Below are positions 20,442 through 31,693 of a stretch of 64,000 nt of DNA, one piece after another. Where the stretch lies: assembly GCA_025201345.1 (NCBI GenBank), contig JAIXMG010000040.1, forward strand, positions 1-64,000, given 5' to 3'. Origin of the DNA: Thamnidium elegans (lineage: Eukaryota; Mucoromycota; Mucoromycetes; Mucorales; Mucoraceae). A program made the translations under genes and the position numbers. The notes under the pieces are model-generated. The model saw only the letters and a list, made by a program, of their open reading frames with translations. It was not told the origin of the DNA and did no database searches. Each line of letters opens with the position of its first letter. Position 1 is the first letter of the stretch.

Positions 20442-22858
20442 ATGGTTACAGCAACTAAAAACAAAAAGAAGAAGGTTGAAGAGCAAATCGATGAAGCTCC
20501 TAAATCAAGGTTTTTCTATGAGGATGAAAAAGATACAGGTACTTGGTTATTTTTTACGCGTTATTCATAGATAATATAATAATTTATACATATATGTTAT
20601 TTGTCCCCTCCTCCCTTTTTTTTTACCCTTTTATCCTTTTCCCCTTAGATATAGAAAGAGTAAAGATTTTTATTGACTCATTGGAGGAGTCTTCAAGGGG
20701 TTGTATCGATGTAACTGTTCTATTTGCCAAATGGAGAAGTGTACCTCTTCCAATCATGTTATCGGACTTATCAGTAACGTATACTTTTGACGGCTTATGT
20801 ATGCGAATATTAAAATATATATCATAGGAATCATTACGTTCAACCAAAGCAAATCCAGTGCGTGATGATACTGAGGAGAGAGACGGAATGGATTCGCTAA
20901 AGCAAAGTTTAATAGAAGAAAGGTATAAATTAAACTATATCTTGATAAATTTTTTGTACTCAACTCTTTTACAGTAAAAAAATTGATATTGTAAAAAAGG
21001 AAAACTTTTTCAATGAAGAAGTTACGGAAGAGGAACGAGAAATTATAGCACAACGCGTAGCTCTTCAACAAAAACAATTTGCTGCATATGAAAAGCGTGA
21101 AAATTTACGAAAGTCTCGTAAAATCAGAAAGATGTTTGATTATGTCAGTGATGAAGAGATTTTAGAGCTATTAAAACAGTGTGATGAAAATGAAGTAAGA
21201 AACCACAAATATTTTATTCGCTGTTACATAAAAAAAAAAAAAAAAAAAAAAAATTCATACGTGAATTTTAATAGGATGAGGTTATTTACTGTTTAACAAA
21301 ACCAAATTATTTATCCGAGATCCGTAAAACAATTGCATTAAAATATGCTAAAGAAGAAGAAAGCTATGTACCTTTAATGACACCGGAACAGCGTGTAGCT
21401 TATAAGCAATTGATTAAAAAGAGATCAGTCACTTTAAAGAAAACAACAAACGATCAAGCTAAAAAGTATAGTATTAATATTTCATTTTGAGTTTTTTTTC
21501 TTAAAAGAAAATGTTTTTTTACAAATAGACAATACCGCATGTGTGGTAGATTAGGTTTGGATGAAGCGTTAGAACAATTTCAAAATAATCAAGTCGATCC
21601 TGAAAAGGCTTTTGAAGGATGGTCTCAAGCGCGTATCAAAGCGTATCAAATGATCGATCAAAATCCAAACAGCTATTACTATCGATTTAATGCGCCTGGT
21701 GAAATACAACGTAAAGGACAGTGGGATGAGGTTGGTTGTATGACTCTCTCTCTCTGAAATAATTGTGTGTACTAAATTTATTTTTAATAGCCCGAAAAAA
21801 AAATGTTCTTTGATAGGCTGGCAGATGTCGGTGCAAATGGCCAGTGGGGTCTATTTTCAATGACAATTCCCGGAAGAGTTGGTTATCAGGTATTATAAAC
21901 ACTTGTACTTTACTGCGATAAAAAAAAACTAATATGCGCTTTAGTGCTCTAATTTTTATAGACTATTAGTCGAAACACAGACAATTAATGACCCTAACTA
22001 CGTACTAGACGAACGTGGTAAAGCGCATTATTTATTTGATAAAAAGAGTGCGGATGGACAGATTCAAAAAGCATTTCGAACACACACAAAACATTCATCG
22101 AATTCTGATAATATGGATGAAAGTGGTCCTTCTACTGCTCCTCCACCTCCTCCGCCACCTCGTCGCGTTAAAAAAGAACCAAAACCAAAAGAAGTAAAAC
22201 CAAAAGTTGAGGCTCCCGCAGAAGTTGCCGAGTCATCAACAAAAGGTAAAGGCCGTCGAGTCGTTTCAAGAGCAGGCACTAGGCGTCGTCGTCGTGCACG
22301 TTATGATGGAAGTGATAGCGGTGATGATTCGACACTGTATGATGATGACTTTTCTGGTAATTATACGATTCGGGCAAGTAGAGAAGAAGATGAAAATGGA
22401 CAAAGAAAGAGTAAAAGAGCAAGACAAGCAACACCTATATCAACAATTAAATCTGATTCAATAGCGAATGACTCATGGCATCATAATGATGATAAAGAAA
22501 TAGATCCGTTATGCCCGTTACCAGGATTTATAGACCCTATTACTTTGGAACAAATTATTAAACCAGCAATTTCTAAATATGGTCATGTGATGGGTTATGA
22601 TAGTTGGACAAGATGTTTAAACAATTGGGAAGGAAAGAAGAATATTTGCCCATTAACTAAAAAGGCTCTTACGAAACGTGATTTAGGTTAGAATTATTAG
22701 TGTAAATACAAGTATACAATCCTGACTAAATTCTTTATTTACATAGTTATACTCACGCTTGATAATATGGAAGAATACAAGTTAGTATTTAAAATATGTT
22801 TTAGAACCGAAATTAATTATTTTTTTATTGTATTAGAGACAAGATCGTAAATATGTAA
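20442..22858 (+). CDS. SANT/Myb-domain protein with C-terminal U-box-like domain
   Basis: About 620 residues in roughly ten exons. The N-terminus is lysine-rich (ATKNKKKKVEE). A central SANT/Myb domain is clear: GEIQRKGQWDEPEKKMFFDR, then ADVGANGQWGLFSMTIPGRV, GYQCSNFYRLLVE, with the three spaced tryptophans or aromatic equivalents. A UBA/CUE-like helical segment may precede it (SDEEILELLKQCDENEDEV). A poly-Pro run and a Lys-rich linker with an Arg-rich patch (RTRRRRRARYD-like) follow, then an acidic stretch. The C-terminal 75 residues have U-box character: LCPLPGFIDPITLEQIIKPA, GYDSWTRCLNN, NICPLTKKALTKRDLVILT. The PxxG-DPIT and CPLTK spacing resembles U-boxes without zinc ligands. A nuclear chromatin or ubiquitin role is plausible but not shown. 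An alternative acceptor exists in the intron at about 21890-21960. Confidence 0.75.
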
Positions 22859-23421
22859 AAAAGAAAAAAAAAAAACTCCTATTTTATTCTGTCATATTTG
22901 CCACTCCTTTAAAATAGAAAAGATTAAAAAAAAAAAAAAAAAAAAAAATAGTTTATTATTAATTAAAAGGTTGTGTCATATCTTTTTTTTTTTTTGTGAA
23001 CGGAGGTATTTGGGTAGATGATTTATATTAACAAACATGTTTGGGCATATTAAACTTGTGGATGATACTAGCTTAGGACAGATCAATCAACCGAAATACT
23101 TCATATTATCTTTTACGGTATCATATACATTTACTACCTATAAGTGCACCGAAAAAATGCTTATAGATTTAATTCGATTAAAGGTCAGACATCAACTTAT
23201 GATAATGATATACATGGTATTAACTACTTCATTTATACATCCACATATCTCTCTTTATCTAAAGTTTACGACGAGAATCCAACAATTCGTTCTTTTACTG
23301 AATGTATCATATAATGTAATTTTTGGTAATCGCTAATTATAAAAGACTTTTTTTATATAAATTTTTTTTTAAAAAAAAAAGCATAAATATACTCCAACTA
23401 TTTTGTGTATAAAAAACGTTG
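22859..23421. other. Intergenic region with a possible orphan exon
   Basis: A/T runs flank the end of the Myb/U-box gene. On the plus strand, 23168-23314 holds a 48-codon stop-terminated frame right after an acceptor-like TTATAG, with protein-like composition (YDENPTIRSFTECII at its end). The preceding exon is unclear and may begin after the AG at about 23075. I do not recognise it; it may be a remnant or a small unresolved gene. Confidence 0.3.
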
Positions 23422-25251
23422 TTACTTAATAAGAGAGTTTGAACGCTCTACGAACTTGACTTTAAAGGGAAGTGGTAACACCGTCAAACCGCAGTTGATG
23501 GCACCGTTGATATCAGGCATTCCTTTGTCAGTTGGCACAATAGAGCATCTAGATAAAATACTAACGAACCCTGCAAATATTTCTGCTTCTGCCAAACTAA
23601 TTCCTGGACATATACGTCTATTAAAGTATTTAATGATAATTTTTTACATATAGTATATATCACTATACCTTCCCCAACCAAAAGCGAAATGATCACGTTC
23701 TTCGAGTTTACCATTGACAGCGGCTTGCATTGATTTAAGATTATTCATGTATCTTTCTGGGACAAAACTCTCCGGCATATCAGGGTAAAACTCGGGATTT
23801 CTCTGAAGATTATTCATACTAGTAACAACTACAGTTCCTTTTTCGATAAGATACTCACCAAGTTGAACTAAGACAAAAAAAAAAAATTAGTATTTTAAAA
23901 TGCCGATAAAAATATGTAGTACTAACCATCTTTATCAACAAGATGTGGCAAACCGTAAGGCACGGTTGATTTATATCTCATAGATTCTTTAATTACTGAA
24001 AAGCAGTAAGGTAATTCCTCTTTATCATTAATTGTGGGCAATCGGTCATTCGATTTGATAAAACGATCAATTTCTTCTTGCGCTTTTAATTGAACTTGAG
24101 GGTGGTGTACCATCATAGTAATATTCCAGGTTAGTGTAACAGCAATAGTATCTGTTCCAGCTCCAACTATGTCGTCTGTATAAGAGACATTAAACATTAG
24201 TAAGATATATACTTAAAGAGTCGAAATATAACATACTAAATGCAACAGTTAAATCATCCTGGGACAAATCAAAGTCACCTTCCTCAAGATATTTTACTAA
24301 ATTATGGTCAGTTCTTTGAAGGCCTTCTTTTATAAATTTTTGGAAAGAAGGGTTGCGTCTTTCTTCGACCAATCTTCTGATCTTGGCTTGAACTCCAGTA
24401 AAGAAATCATAAATTGAAAAGATGGGAAGATATGTAGCCAAATCGTACTCTATTCCAGAATATGCCATACTTTCTTCTATCTGGTCTTTTAAGTCTTTAA
24501 AATCAGGATCATTGATCGATTCGAATTTTCTGCCAAAGGCAATTGCAAATATAGTATTTACACTAAAAAATTGTAAATCTGTATAAGGGTGAACGCCAGA
24601 TTCTTTTTTTGTGGTTTCTATTAGTCTATCAACTAATTTTTTAGCTTGATTTTCAATTGATGGCAAATAAATATTGATCTGTGAAGGCGATATAGCACTC
24701 GAAACTAAATATATTTAGTAAACTTTGCTTTCCAAAATGTTTCGGATGTTTTACCTGCACTTCTAATCTTCTTCCAATTTTTATTAGCTGGGGAAAAAAT
24801 CATACCTCTGTCGTTTTTAAGCGTTTAATAGTATATTGGAAAAAGAAATCGACAAAAATTTTACTTACTTTTCTCCTATACTATACGTGTGAGAGAAATA
24901 GCTTTCTGGTCTACTAGATGTTTTGGAACCATTGATAACCAGTAGTTGATGAGCCAATCGAGGGCTATCAATAGAAATCCAAGTTTGAGCTCCCATTTTA
25001 ATCTTCATAATAGGCCCTAATTCGTTATGCCATTCTTCCATTGTTTTACTCGGGATTTTGCCTAGGGATAAAAGGTGACCAATATAAGGGTATGCTGACT
25101 TATGCATAGGGATTTCTTTCGAGGGTTTTTTATTGGACGAACTAATTAACTTGCTAGTGACATATAGTACAGCTAACGTCACAGCAATAGCCGGTAGTGC
25201 CTTTTCTTTTTCGAGTTTATACGGGAGGAGAGCTTTATAATATGCTTCCAT
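23422..25251 (-). CDS. Cytochrome P450 monooxygenase
   Basis: Microsomal heme-thiolate oxygenase of unknown substrate, about 520 residues. N-terminal membrane anchor at residues about 18-37 (ALPAIAVTLAVLYVTSKLI), then a basic hinge and the YPYIGHLLSLGKIP segment. Motifs in order: the I-helix oxygen-binding GAGTDT (AGxDT class), the K-helix ExxR (VIKESMRYKS), a PERF-like region (FVPERYMNNL), and the heme-binding loop FAFGWGRRICPG with the axial Cys. The heme loop is rebuilt across an intron: GWG plus AG joins A-CGT-ATA to give GRRICPG. The stop comes after NSLIK. Six or more introns. Fungal P450s of this size often serve lipid, sterol or xenobiotic oxidation. No redox partner or pathway neighbour is visible. 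Confidence 0.92.
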
Positions 25252-25787
25252 AATGTAAGATTTTTAATAAAATAAAAAAGGAGAATAATTTAGAATTTTA
25301 TTTTTTTATTTTTTTATATTCACAGGGATCGTGTGTGGTTGTGACACTATTTGTAAAGCTTAATCATATTAATAACTCCTTTTATGCAGGCAATACGTAT
25401 AAATGTATATTCTGTAACAATAGCCAGTTACTAACATGTTTATTTTACTTTACAAAAAATAACTTCACTTGCGTAATGAAATATATATAAAGAGATTTCT
25501 ATTTCGAGATAGACTTACAAACAAAAAATGTAATGTGATGATTGTTATGTAATACTTGTAGATGACTGCGCCGGGTATTAGCTTGCTTTGAGAAGAAAAA
25601 AAACTTATAAATAAGCAATCTAAGCCAGAAATAGTACCTAGTGATAGTTAAATTGAAAAATAGATGAAAGTACATGTTACACGTATATGATAAACACACG
25701 GTCCAAAAAGGACGGTTAGCATAATATTATATGAATGGAAGTTATTTGTAACAAAAATTGCCAAAAAAAAAAAAAAAAAAAACTTTA
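25252..25787. other. Intergenic region between the P450 start and the ZNG1 stop
   Basis: Upstream region of the minus-strand P450 and 3' region of the minus-strand ZNG1 gene. An A-run of about 20 lies at 25762-25782. No coding frame or recognisable motif supported. Confidence 0.4.
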
Positions 25788-27313
25788 TTATAAGATAGTA
25801 TGTTGAATACCCAAAACAGTGTTAAAAGAAGCAGAGATTTTTTCTTTTTGTAAGTTTTTACCAATCAAAACAATCTTGCTTGAGGTATCGTCTGCATTAA
25901 TATCATCGCCTGCAAATCCTTCTTGGATATCGTACAAATCTTGAACACCTTGGATAACCATTCTCTTTCTGTTGCTAACATCTTCCGATAACTTATCTTT
26001 GGGAGGGTATAAAATACCCTTGAGCCTTAAAACAGTAACAGGCTCTTCATCTTGACTAGTGCCTGCAATTCTTTTTTCCCATAATAATTCTTGAATCCAC
26101 TCTTCCAAGCTTACAATTGTATCCAATTGCTGATCGAATTGAATACAGACAGTTTGGACCTCCTACAATTTTACTGTTAATACCTGCAACTTCATTTGTA
26201 CATACATATACCTTACATGACTAATTTGATGGGCATGTTGACTTCCGTGCTCTTGGATCTTTTCTGTTTGTTTAACGAGGGCATCAGCATTTTTGACATC
26301 ATATGCATTGATGTCAAGAACATAATCTAAAGGAATTCTAAACAACACGTTAGTTATATAATAAGTCAGACTCAACGTAAAATACGACTTACTTTGATCT
26401 TTCGGTTACAATCATATCAGCGACGGAATTGATAGAAGCTAAATCTTCCTTCAATTGATCCAACTCTTGTTCAGTTAAAAGGTCCTTCTTGTTAATGACA
26501 ATACGATCTGCAATAGCAACTTGCTTCAATGCTTCATTGATCATTACATCTTCTTTCTTTTCATTCATATGATCTCTAATATTCTTTGCATCTACCAAAG
26601 TAACGATACCATCTAAATAGATCTCACTGCCTAACCCATCGTCCAACCAAAACATGGAGGCAATAGGTCCAGGATCAGCCAAACCACTAGTTTCTAATAA
26701 AATATAATCAAATTTTCCTTTCTTTTCCATCAAGTTCTCAATGGCCTTCACACCAACATCCCTAGGTGATACACAAAATGTCAATGCATAATTCAAAATT
26801 AAAAAATTCTCCTCTCCATCACATACTTAGTGGAACAACATAAACAACCATTTCTTAACTCCAACCATTCCTCATAAAGACTACCGTCTTGATTAACCGA
26901 CAAACTTTTTTCGATATCGCTACCTTTAGTTTGTTTGTTAATCGCGGCTCTACAAATTTTTTTTTTCTTTTTTAACTTACTGTCTCCAAACTCGTTCAAA
27001 ATAACGGCAATTTTTTTATCGTGTTTTTCTGTTAAAATATAGTTTAAAAGAGTCGTTTTACCACTACCCAAAAATCCTATATATATTTGGTTAGTGGAAT
27101 TCAGTCAAAGAAAGAAAAAGAAAAAACATTTCGTATATATTATACCAGTGACAATGGTGACAGGAATCTTGCGTTGTACACCTTCTTCTTCTACAACTGG
27201 TGTTTCTTGGGTGATTTCACTAAAATATAGTTATAAATACAGTGTATTATATTTACTTATTTTTTAGCTTACGTGGCAGGGACAAGGTCAGGGATATCGT
27301 CAAAATCAGACAT
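25788..27313 (-). CDS. ZNG1: Zinc-regulated GTPase metalloprotein activator (ZNG1/CobW family)
   Basis: G3E GTPase that delivers zinc to methionine aminopeptidase in animals and yeast. Walker [15 protein letters not shown] spans an intron; Walker B and base-contact regions follow ([37 protein letters not shown]). The metal-binding signature GCLCC lies in [15 protein letters not shown]. The C-terminal CobW domain reads [13 protein letters not shown] and KIVLIGKNL. The start [14 protein letters not shown] is in a short first exon. The position matching Cys of the animal CPELVP motif is Ile here. The intron in NEFGDS is best read to the acceptor AAAG before GTAGCG, giving [15 protein letters not shown]. 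Length about 390 residues, normal for the family. The P450 gene lies downstream. Confidence 0.9.
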
Positions 27314-27712
27314 AATAAGTATATTAATAAGCAAAAGAAGAACGGGAAAGTAAAACCAACGGGTTTTCGTATTTAATAAATATTTAGACGTACTTTTTTT
27401 CTGCTGGGACGGGTAAATTTTTGGGTTTGGGGGTGTTTGCACGGGTTACACAGCAACACCTACTGAAAGTGATCTGACATCTTTAAAGAGCATTTTATTA
27501 AATACACTTTTGTGATAAAAAGTTCAAAACAGAGGCCTATTACTTTTTTATCATCTAAACACAAACTTTAATATTTTATCTACTCTTAAAGAACATTCAC
27601 AAAGTCTTATTTGGTGGTGCCGCGCAAATACCCTGTGCAAATAGCCAAACTCAAATATTTATTCAAAACTCAGTATTTAGCGTATTTAAAAAATGTTTAC
27701 AGTGTGACGACT
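27314..27712. other. Intergenic region between ZNG1 and the transporter
   Basis: About 400 bases between two minus-strand genes: promoter of ZNG1 and 3' region of the transporter. A G/T-rich stretch (GGGTTTGGGGGTGTT) lies around 27421-27437. No gene or clear motif seen. Confidence 0.4.
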
Positions 27713-29541
27713 TTAAGTTCTACTGATATCTTCTAACGATTTACCAGAAGTCTATACGCATATACAATAATAATTAACACATTGTAAGTATATATTTAAA
27801 GATGATCATTACCTCTGGCACCCATTTAACAATGAGTATCCATAGCAAAACGGATATGCTACCATAAAACCAAAATGTACCTGCCGCAGTAAGTACATTT
27901 GTCATAGATAGAAAGGTCGACGCAACAATTAAATTACAAGTCCAATTCACAGCAGTGGCTATTCCGTTGGCCTTTCCTCTCAGTGATAACGAAAATATCT
28001 CGCTTTGGATTACCCACGGTACATAACCTAAACCTAAAGCATAACTAGCTACGTAACAGGTAAGTGACAAAAGTAATACAGTAGTCACAAGTCCGTCCGT
28101 AGATTTTATGGGACAGGTGGAAGCCTCAGCTAATGTCAGACCGAGAATATCTGTCGCATTGTGACCTACTAATGAAACGCATAAGCTTGTATCTATAGAC
28201 CAACCACATCGGTCATCAAGTATACAGCGAGCACAATGCGTAGTATAGCCTTGGCATAAACCTTGCTTAGGTATAAAACCTTCTTGTTGAATAGCAAAAG
28301 AACCACCTAATATAAATAAGCTGATAATCATACATATCATAGTGATAATTAAAATACGTCTACGTCCTGTCTTATCTATAATAACCACTGCAACCATGGT
28401 AAATACCATATTTGTTACAGCTACAACCAAGGCTACAAGGGTAGAGTTTTGGTGATCTCTAAAACCAGCCATTTGAAGTATTGTTGCAGCGTAATACATA
28501 GCAGTGTTAAAACCAGACAATTGCTGAGCAGCTTGTAACACACATGCGATCAATAATGGCTTTAAATTTTGTGCTTCTAAAAAATCGCGATATGTTCCTC
28601 GCTTCGCTTGCAACATATCTTGTTGGATTGTTTCAATTTCATGGTCTATAAATTGATCGGATACTGTTGGACCATATATTTTTTGTAAAGTAGATTTAGC
28701 GTGTGCTATTTCATTCTTAGCAATCATGAAACGCGGGCTTTCGGGCATAAATGGCATAATAATGAGCTGAATAATAGCGGGTATAGCGCCAATACCAAAC
28801 ATATACCTCCAGCCACTTTCTGTTTCAGAATAGATAATATTTACAACATACGCCATAACTTGACCAAATGTAATGACAAGCGTATTTAACGTAGCTAATT
28901 GACCACGAAAACTTTTAGGTGCTACTTCACTAACATAGACTGGTATAATCATGGAAGCAATACCAACGCCAAATCCAACTACCAACCTGCCAACTAATAA
29001 CATGGAATAACTAGTTGCTAAAGCTAATAATAAGGAACCTACAATAAAAATAGATGCAGCGCATAATACTAATAGCTGTTTATTTAACTAAGTACTTCCA
29101 TTGCCAAATACTGATTTAACTTATAATACCTTTCTACCAAATTTGTCAGATAACTATAGGAGAGAAAATGAGTACAAATATTATGTTTATCGACTGCTAT
29201 TCTACTTACAAGCCCAGCAAAAAATCCAGAAAAAATGGCACCAAATGTAGTTGCAGACACAACCAACTCTTTCTGTCTAGTAGACATAAAGAAATCTTTT
29301 TGCATTGGCTGTAAGGCACCCGATATCACTATATTATGTACCTGGTAAGTGTACATACTACGTAAAACATCGTGTTCCTACCTCCTGTATCAAAACCAAA
29401 TAAAAAGCCACCTATACAAACACAAAATACGAGATAATATACAAAAAACGTTCCTTTTTCTATCGAAACAGGAACCTCTTCACTACTTTCTCCTAATGAG
29501 GGTATTCTTTCGTAATGTTTTTTATTCACATGAGGTTCCAT
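27713..29541 (-). CDS. MFS sugar/H+ inositol transporter (SLC2A13/INT type)
   Basis: Plasma-membrane or vacuolar symporter with 12 predicted helices. TM1 ends in GGFLFGFDTG, joined by an intron to VISGAL. A 24-nt exon (29130-29153) encodes LSDKFGRK, the cytosolic D-x-x-G-R-K loop between TM2 and TM3. Further signatures: VGRLVVGFGVG, PVYVSEVAPKSFRGQL, PESPRFM, QQLSGFNTAMYY, DKTGRRR, and PWVIQSEIFSLSLRGKANG. A long loop between TM9 and TM10 carries six Cys (CQG, THC, CARC, DRCGW, SLC, STC) as in the PSI-like loop of plant and animal inositol carriers. The last exon gives PETSGKSLEDISRT, the standard PETKGK-type end, after an intron at about 27752-27813. Substrate is inferred, not shown. Confidence 0.88.
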
Positions 29542-30555
29542 TATGTAAAGTTAAAAAGTGAAAAAGCAAGAAATTAATTTGCGGGCCGGAGCTTCTTTCT
29601 ACTGGCGTATACACAGCATCTACCCTGTGACTAACTATCAATCTATGTCGTAAAAAAAAAAAGATGATACATACAACAGTTCCTGGATGGGCTGACATAT
29701 AAGATGAGCAAACTTAATATCACATAGTAATATACTAAATGTCTACATGAGATAAGTCGAGAAGTTAAACAAGCGGTTGTTCAATACTTGTTGCTTCTTA
29801 CAACCTGTAATACAATATGCAGTCAAAGGTGTGAGAAGGTTATGTCTCTTAAAACAAAAACAAACTACTTTTTTTTTTTTTTCGTCAGTGTTATCAACCA
29901 TGGATTAATATGTAAGTCTTCATTTCAATAGAAAAGAAATCGAATCTATTTCCTCAAGTTAATCCATATATGCAGATGGCAACGTAGTGCACAAAGGTAC
30001 GGTACTGGGTAAAAGTGTTGTTCTAGTTTTAAGCGAACTGTATCCGTTTGTATTGATACCACTGTTGCTAAAAAAAAAAAGGATGGAATAAGTATATGTA
30101 TTAATTTAATTACCATGGGATACTATACGTTAATAAGTACATTTATAATAAAATATATGTACTTGTTCGAACTTATTTCATGCATCAAGTTTCTTTTTTA
30201 AAGCTAACGTAATACGTCATACTTTTTTTCAATCAAAGGTGTAAACAGACCGTGTATCAAGATTTCTTGATTCCTACAACTGCAATGACATCTGCTCCGT
30301 ATTATACTCTATTTGGTGCGCATACTGGCAATTACGTTAAGATATTCCCTTTGGTAATCAGCTTGTACTTAATCCGGCTTTCAAAAGGTATTCGATAACA
30401 ATCTGCCCACTAAACATGTTCCGAGGCGAGTCACTACATACAACACTCGATCTCTTTTTTTTTTATGAGCTTCTTTTTGATTTTGTAAATAAATCATCCA
30501 AAAAAAAAAAAAAAATATACATATATATAAAAAAAACCACTTTTTTCCGAAAAAT
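29542..30555. other. Divergent intergenic region, about 1 kb
   Basis: Separates the transporter and the SS18-like gene and must contain both promoters. TATA-like AT repeats lie at 30515-30530 just before the SS18-like ATG. Poly-T and poly-A runs occur at 29871-29882, 30071-30080 and 30500-30515. No coding frame with protein-like composition seen. Confidence 0.4.
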
Positions 30556-31630
30556 ATGACTTCGCCAAACGTGAACTGGTCTGCTATCGAAAACGATCTT
30601 ATTTTAAATATACCCATCTCGCAACAATCACTCTATCCTTCTCATAATATGATGGACAATCAACAAGCTCACATGGCTATGATGATGATGCAACAACAAC
30701 AACAGCAACTACTACTACTACAACAACAACAGGAATATACGTTACTGAATCAGCAGCCTTGGTTTTTACAGCAGCAACAACAACCAAAAAACTCTATCCA
30801 GTCTGCGTCTTCTGTTTCGTCTCCCTTGCTTGTATCTATGACGCCACCTGCTGGTTCGAAAGAATCCGATACGATATTAACGAAACGAGTAGAAGTGGTA
30901 AAAACGTTTTTTAATCGAAATTCTTATTTCATGCTAAATTTGGTTATTACTAGATATTAACTATTAATCAAGAATTGATTCGTCTATGTCTCGAACATCA
31001 GCAGATGAATATGAATGAAACGCGAGAACCTGATATTACAATGTAAATAATACAGTACTGACTACATTTATAGAATACTTATAATGTTTCCTAGTTATAA
31101 ATCGAGGCTGCAATCGAATTTAACGTACCTTGCTACGATGGCAGATATATCTATGACAAAGCCAGAAGAAGTAAGCAACTTTTTTTTTAAAATAAAAAAT
31201 GCTACAGAAGCACAATGACTTAACGTAGATATTATAGAATACCAAGATACCTACACCACCTAACCTATCTCCTTTACCGCCTCCACATACAATGACGGGT
31301 CAACGAATTCATAAATTGCTATTTTCTGCAAATCGACTATTTATGAATGAAGAAGAAACAGAAATGATGTCTCCTTATCCACAACAACAAGGTTATAATA
31401 AAACGATGATGATGCGCCAAAGACAGCAGCAATATAGTAGTGGTATGAATAGCGTGGGTAGTAGCAATAGTAGTAATAGTAATTATAATATGTTGTCACC
31501 GCATCATCTTCATCATCCACTATTAAAAAATAACCAAAATAATGTAGATATTGTACAAGACACAGGTAACTATACTATGGACGATACTGCCATGATGATG
31601 ATGATGATGTATTCGTTGCCACAAGTTTAA
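30556..31630 (+). CDS. SS18/GIF-like (SNH-domain) transcription cofactor
   Basis: Likely subunit or partner of a SWI/SNF-type chromatin remodeller, acting in the nucleus. The N-terminus is Gln- and Met-rich (QQQQQQLLLLQQQQEY). The SNH domain appears in exons 2-3: VILTINQELIRLCLEHQQMN, then MYKSRLQSNLTYLATMAD, matching the helix pair with YLATIAD of SS18 and GIF. The domain is rebuilt through introns at about 30900-30953, 31044-31094 and 31171-31238. The C-terminus is Ser/Asn/Met-rich with HLHH and a run of six Met before YSLPQV. There is no NLS I can define. Low-complexity Gln and Met tracts leave the length uncertain. SS18 is known mainly from animals and plants. Confidence 0.75.
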
Positions 31631-31693
31631 ATAAAATCAATAAATATATTAAATCAACGCTTTCTTTCTTTTTCTATTCGTTTCCTTTTTGAC

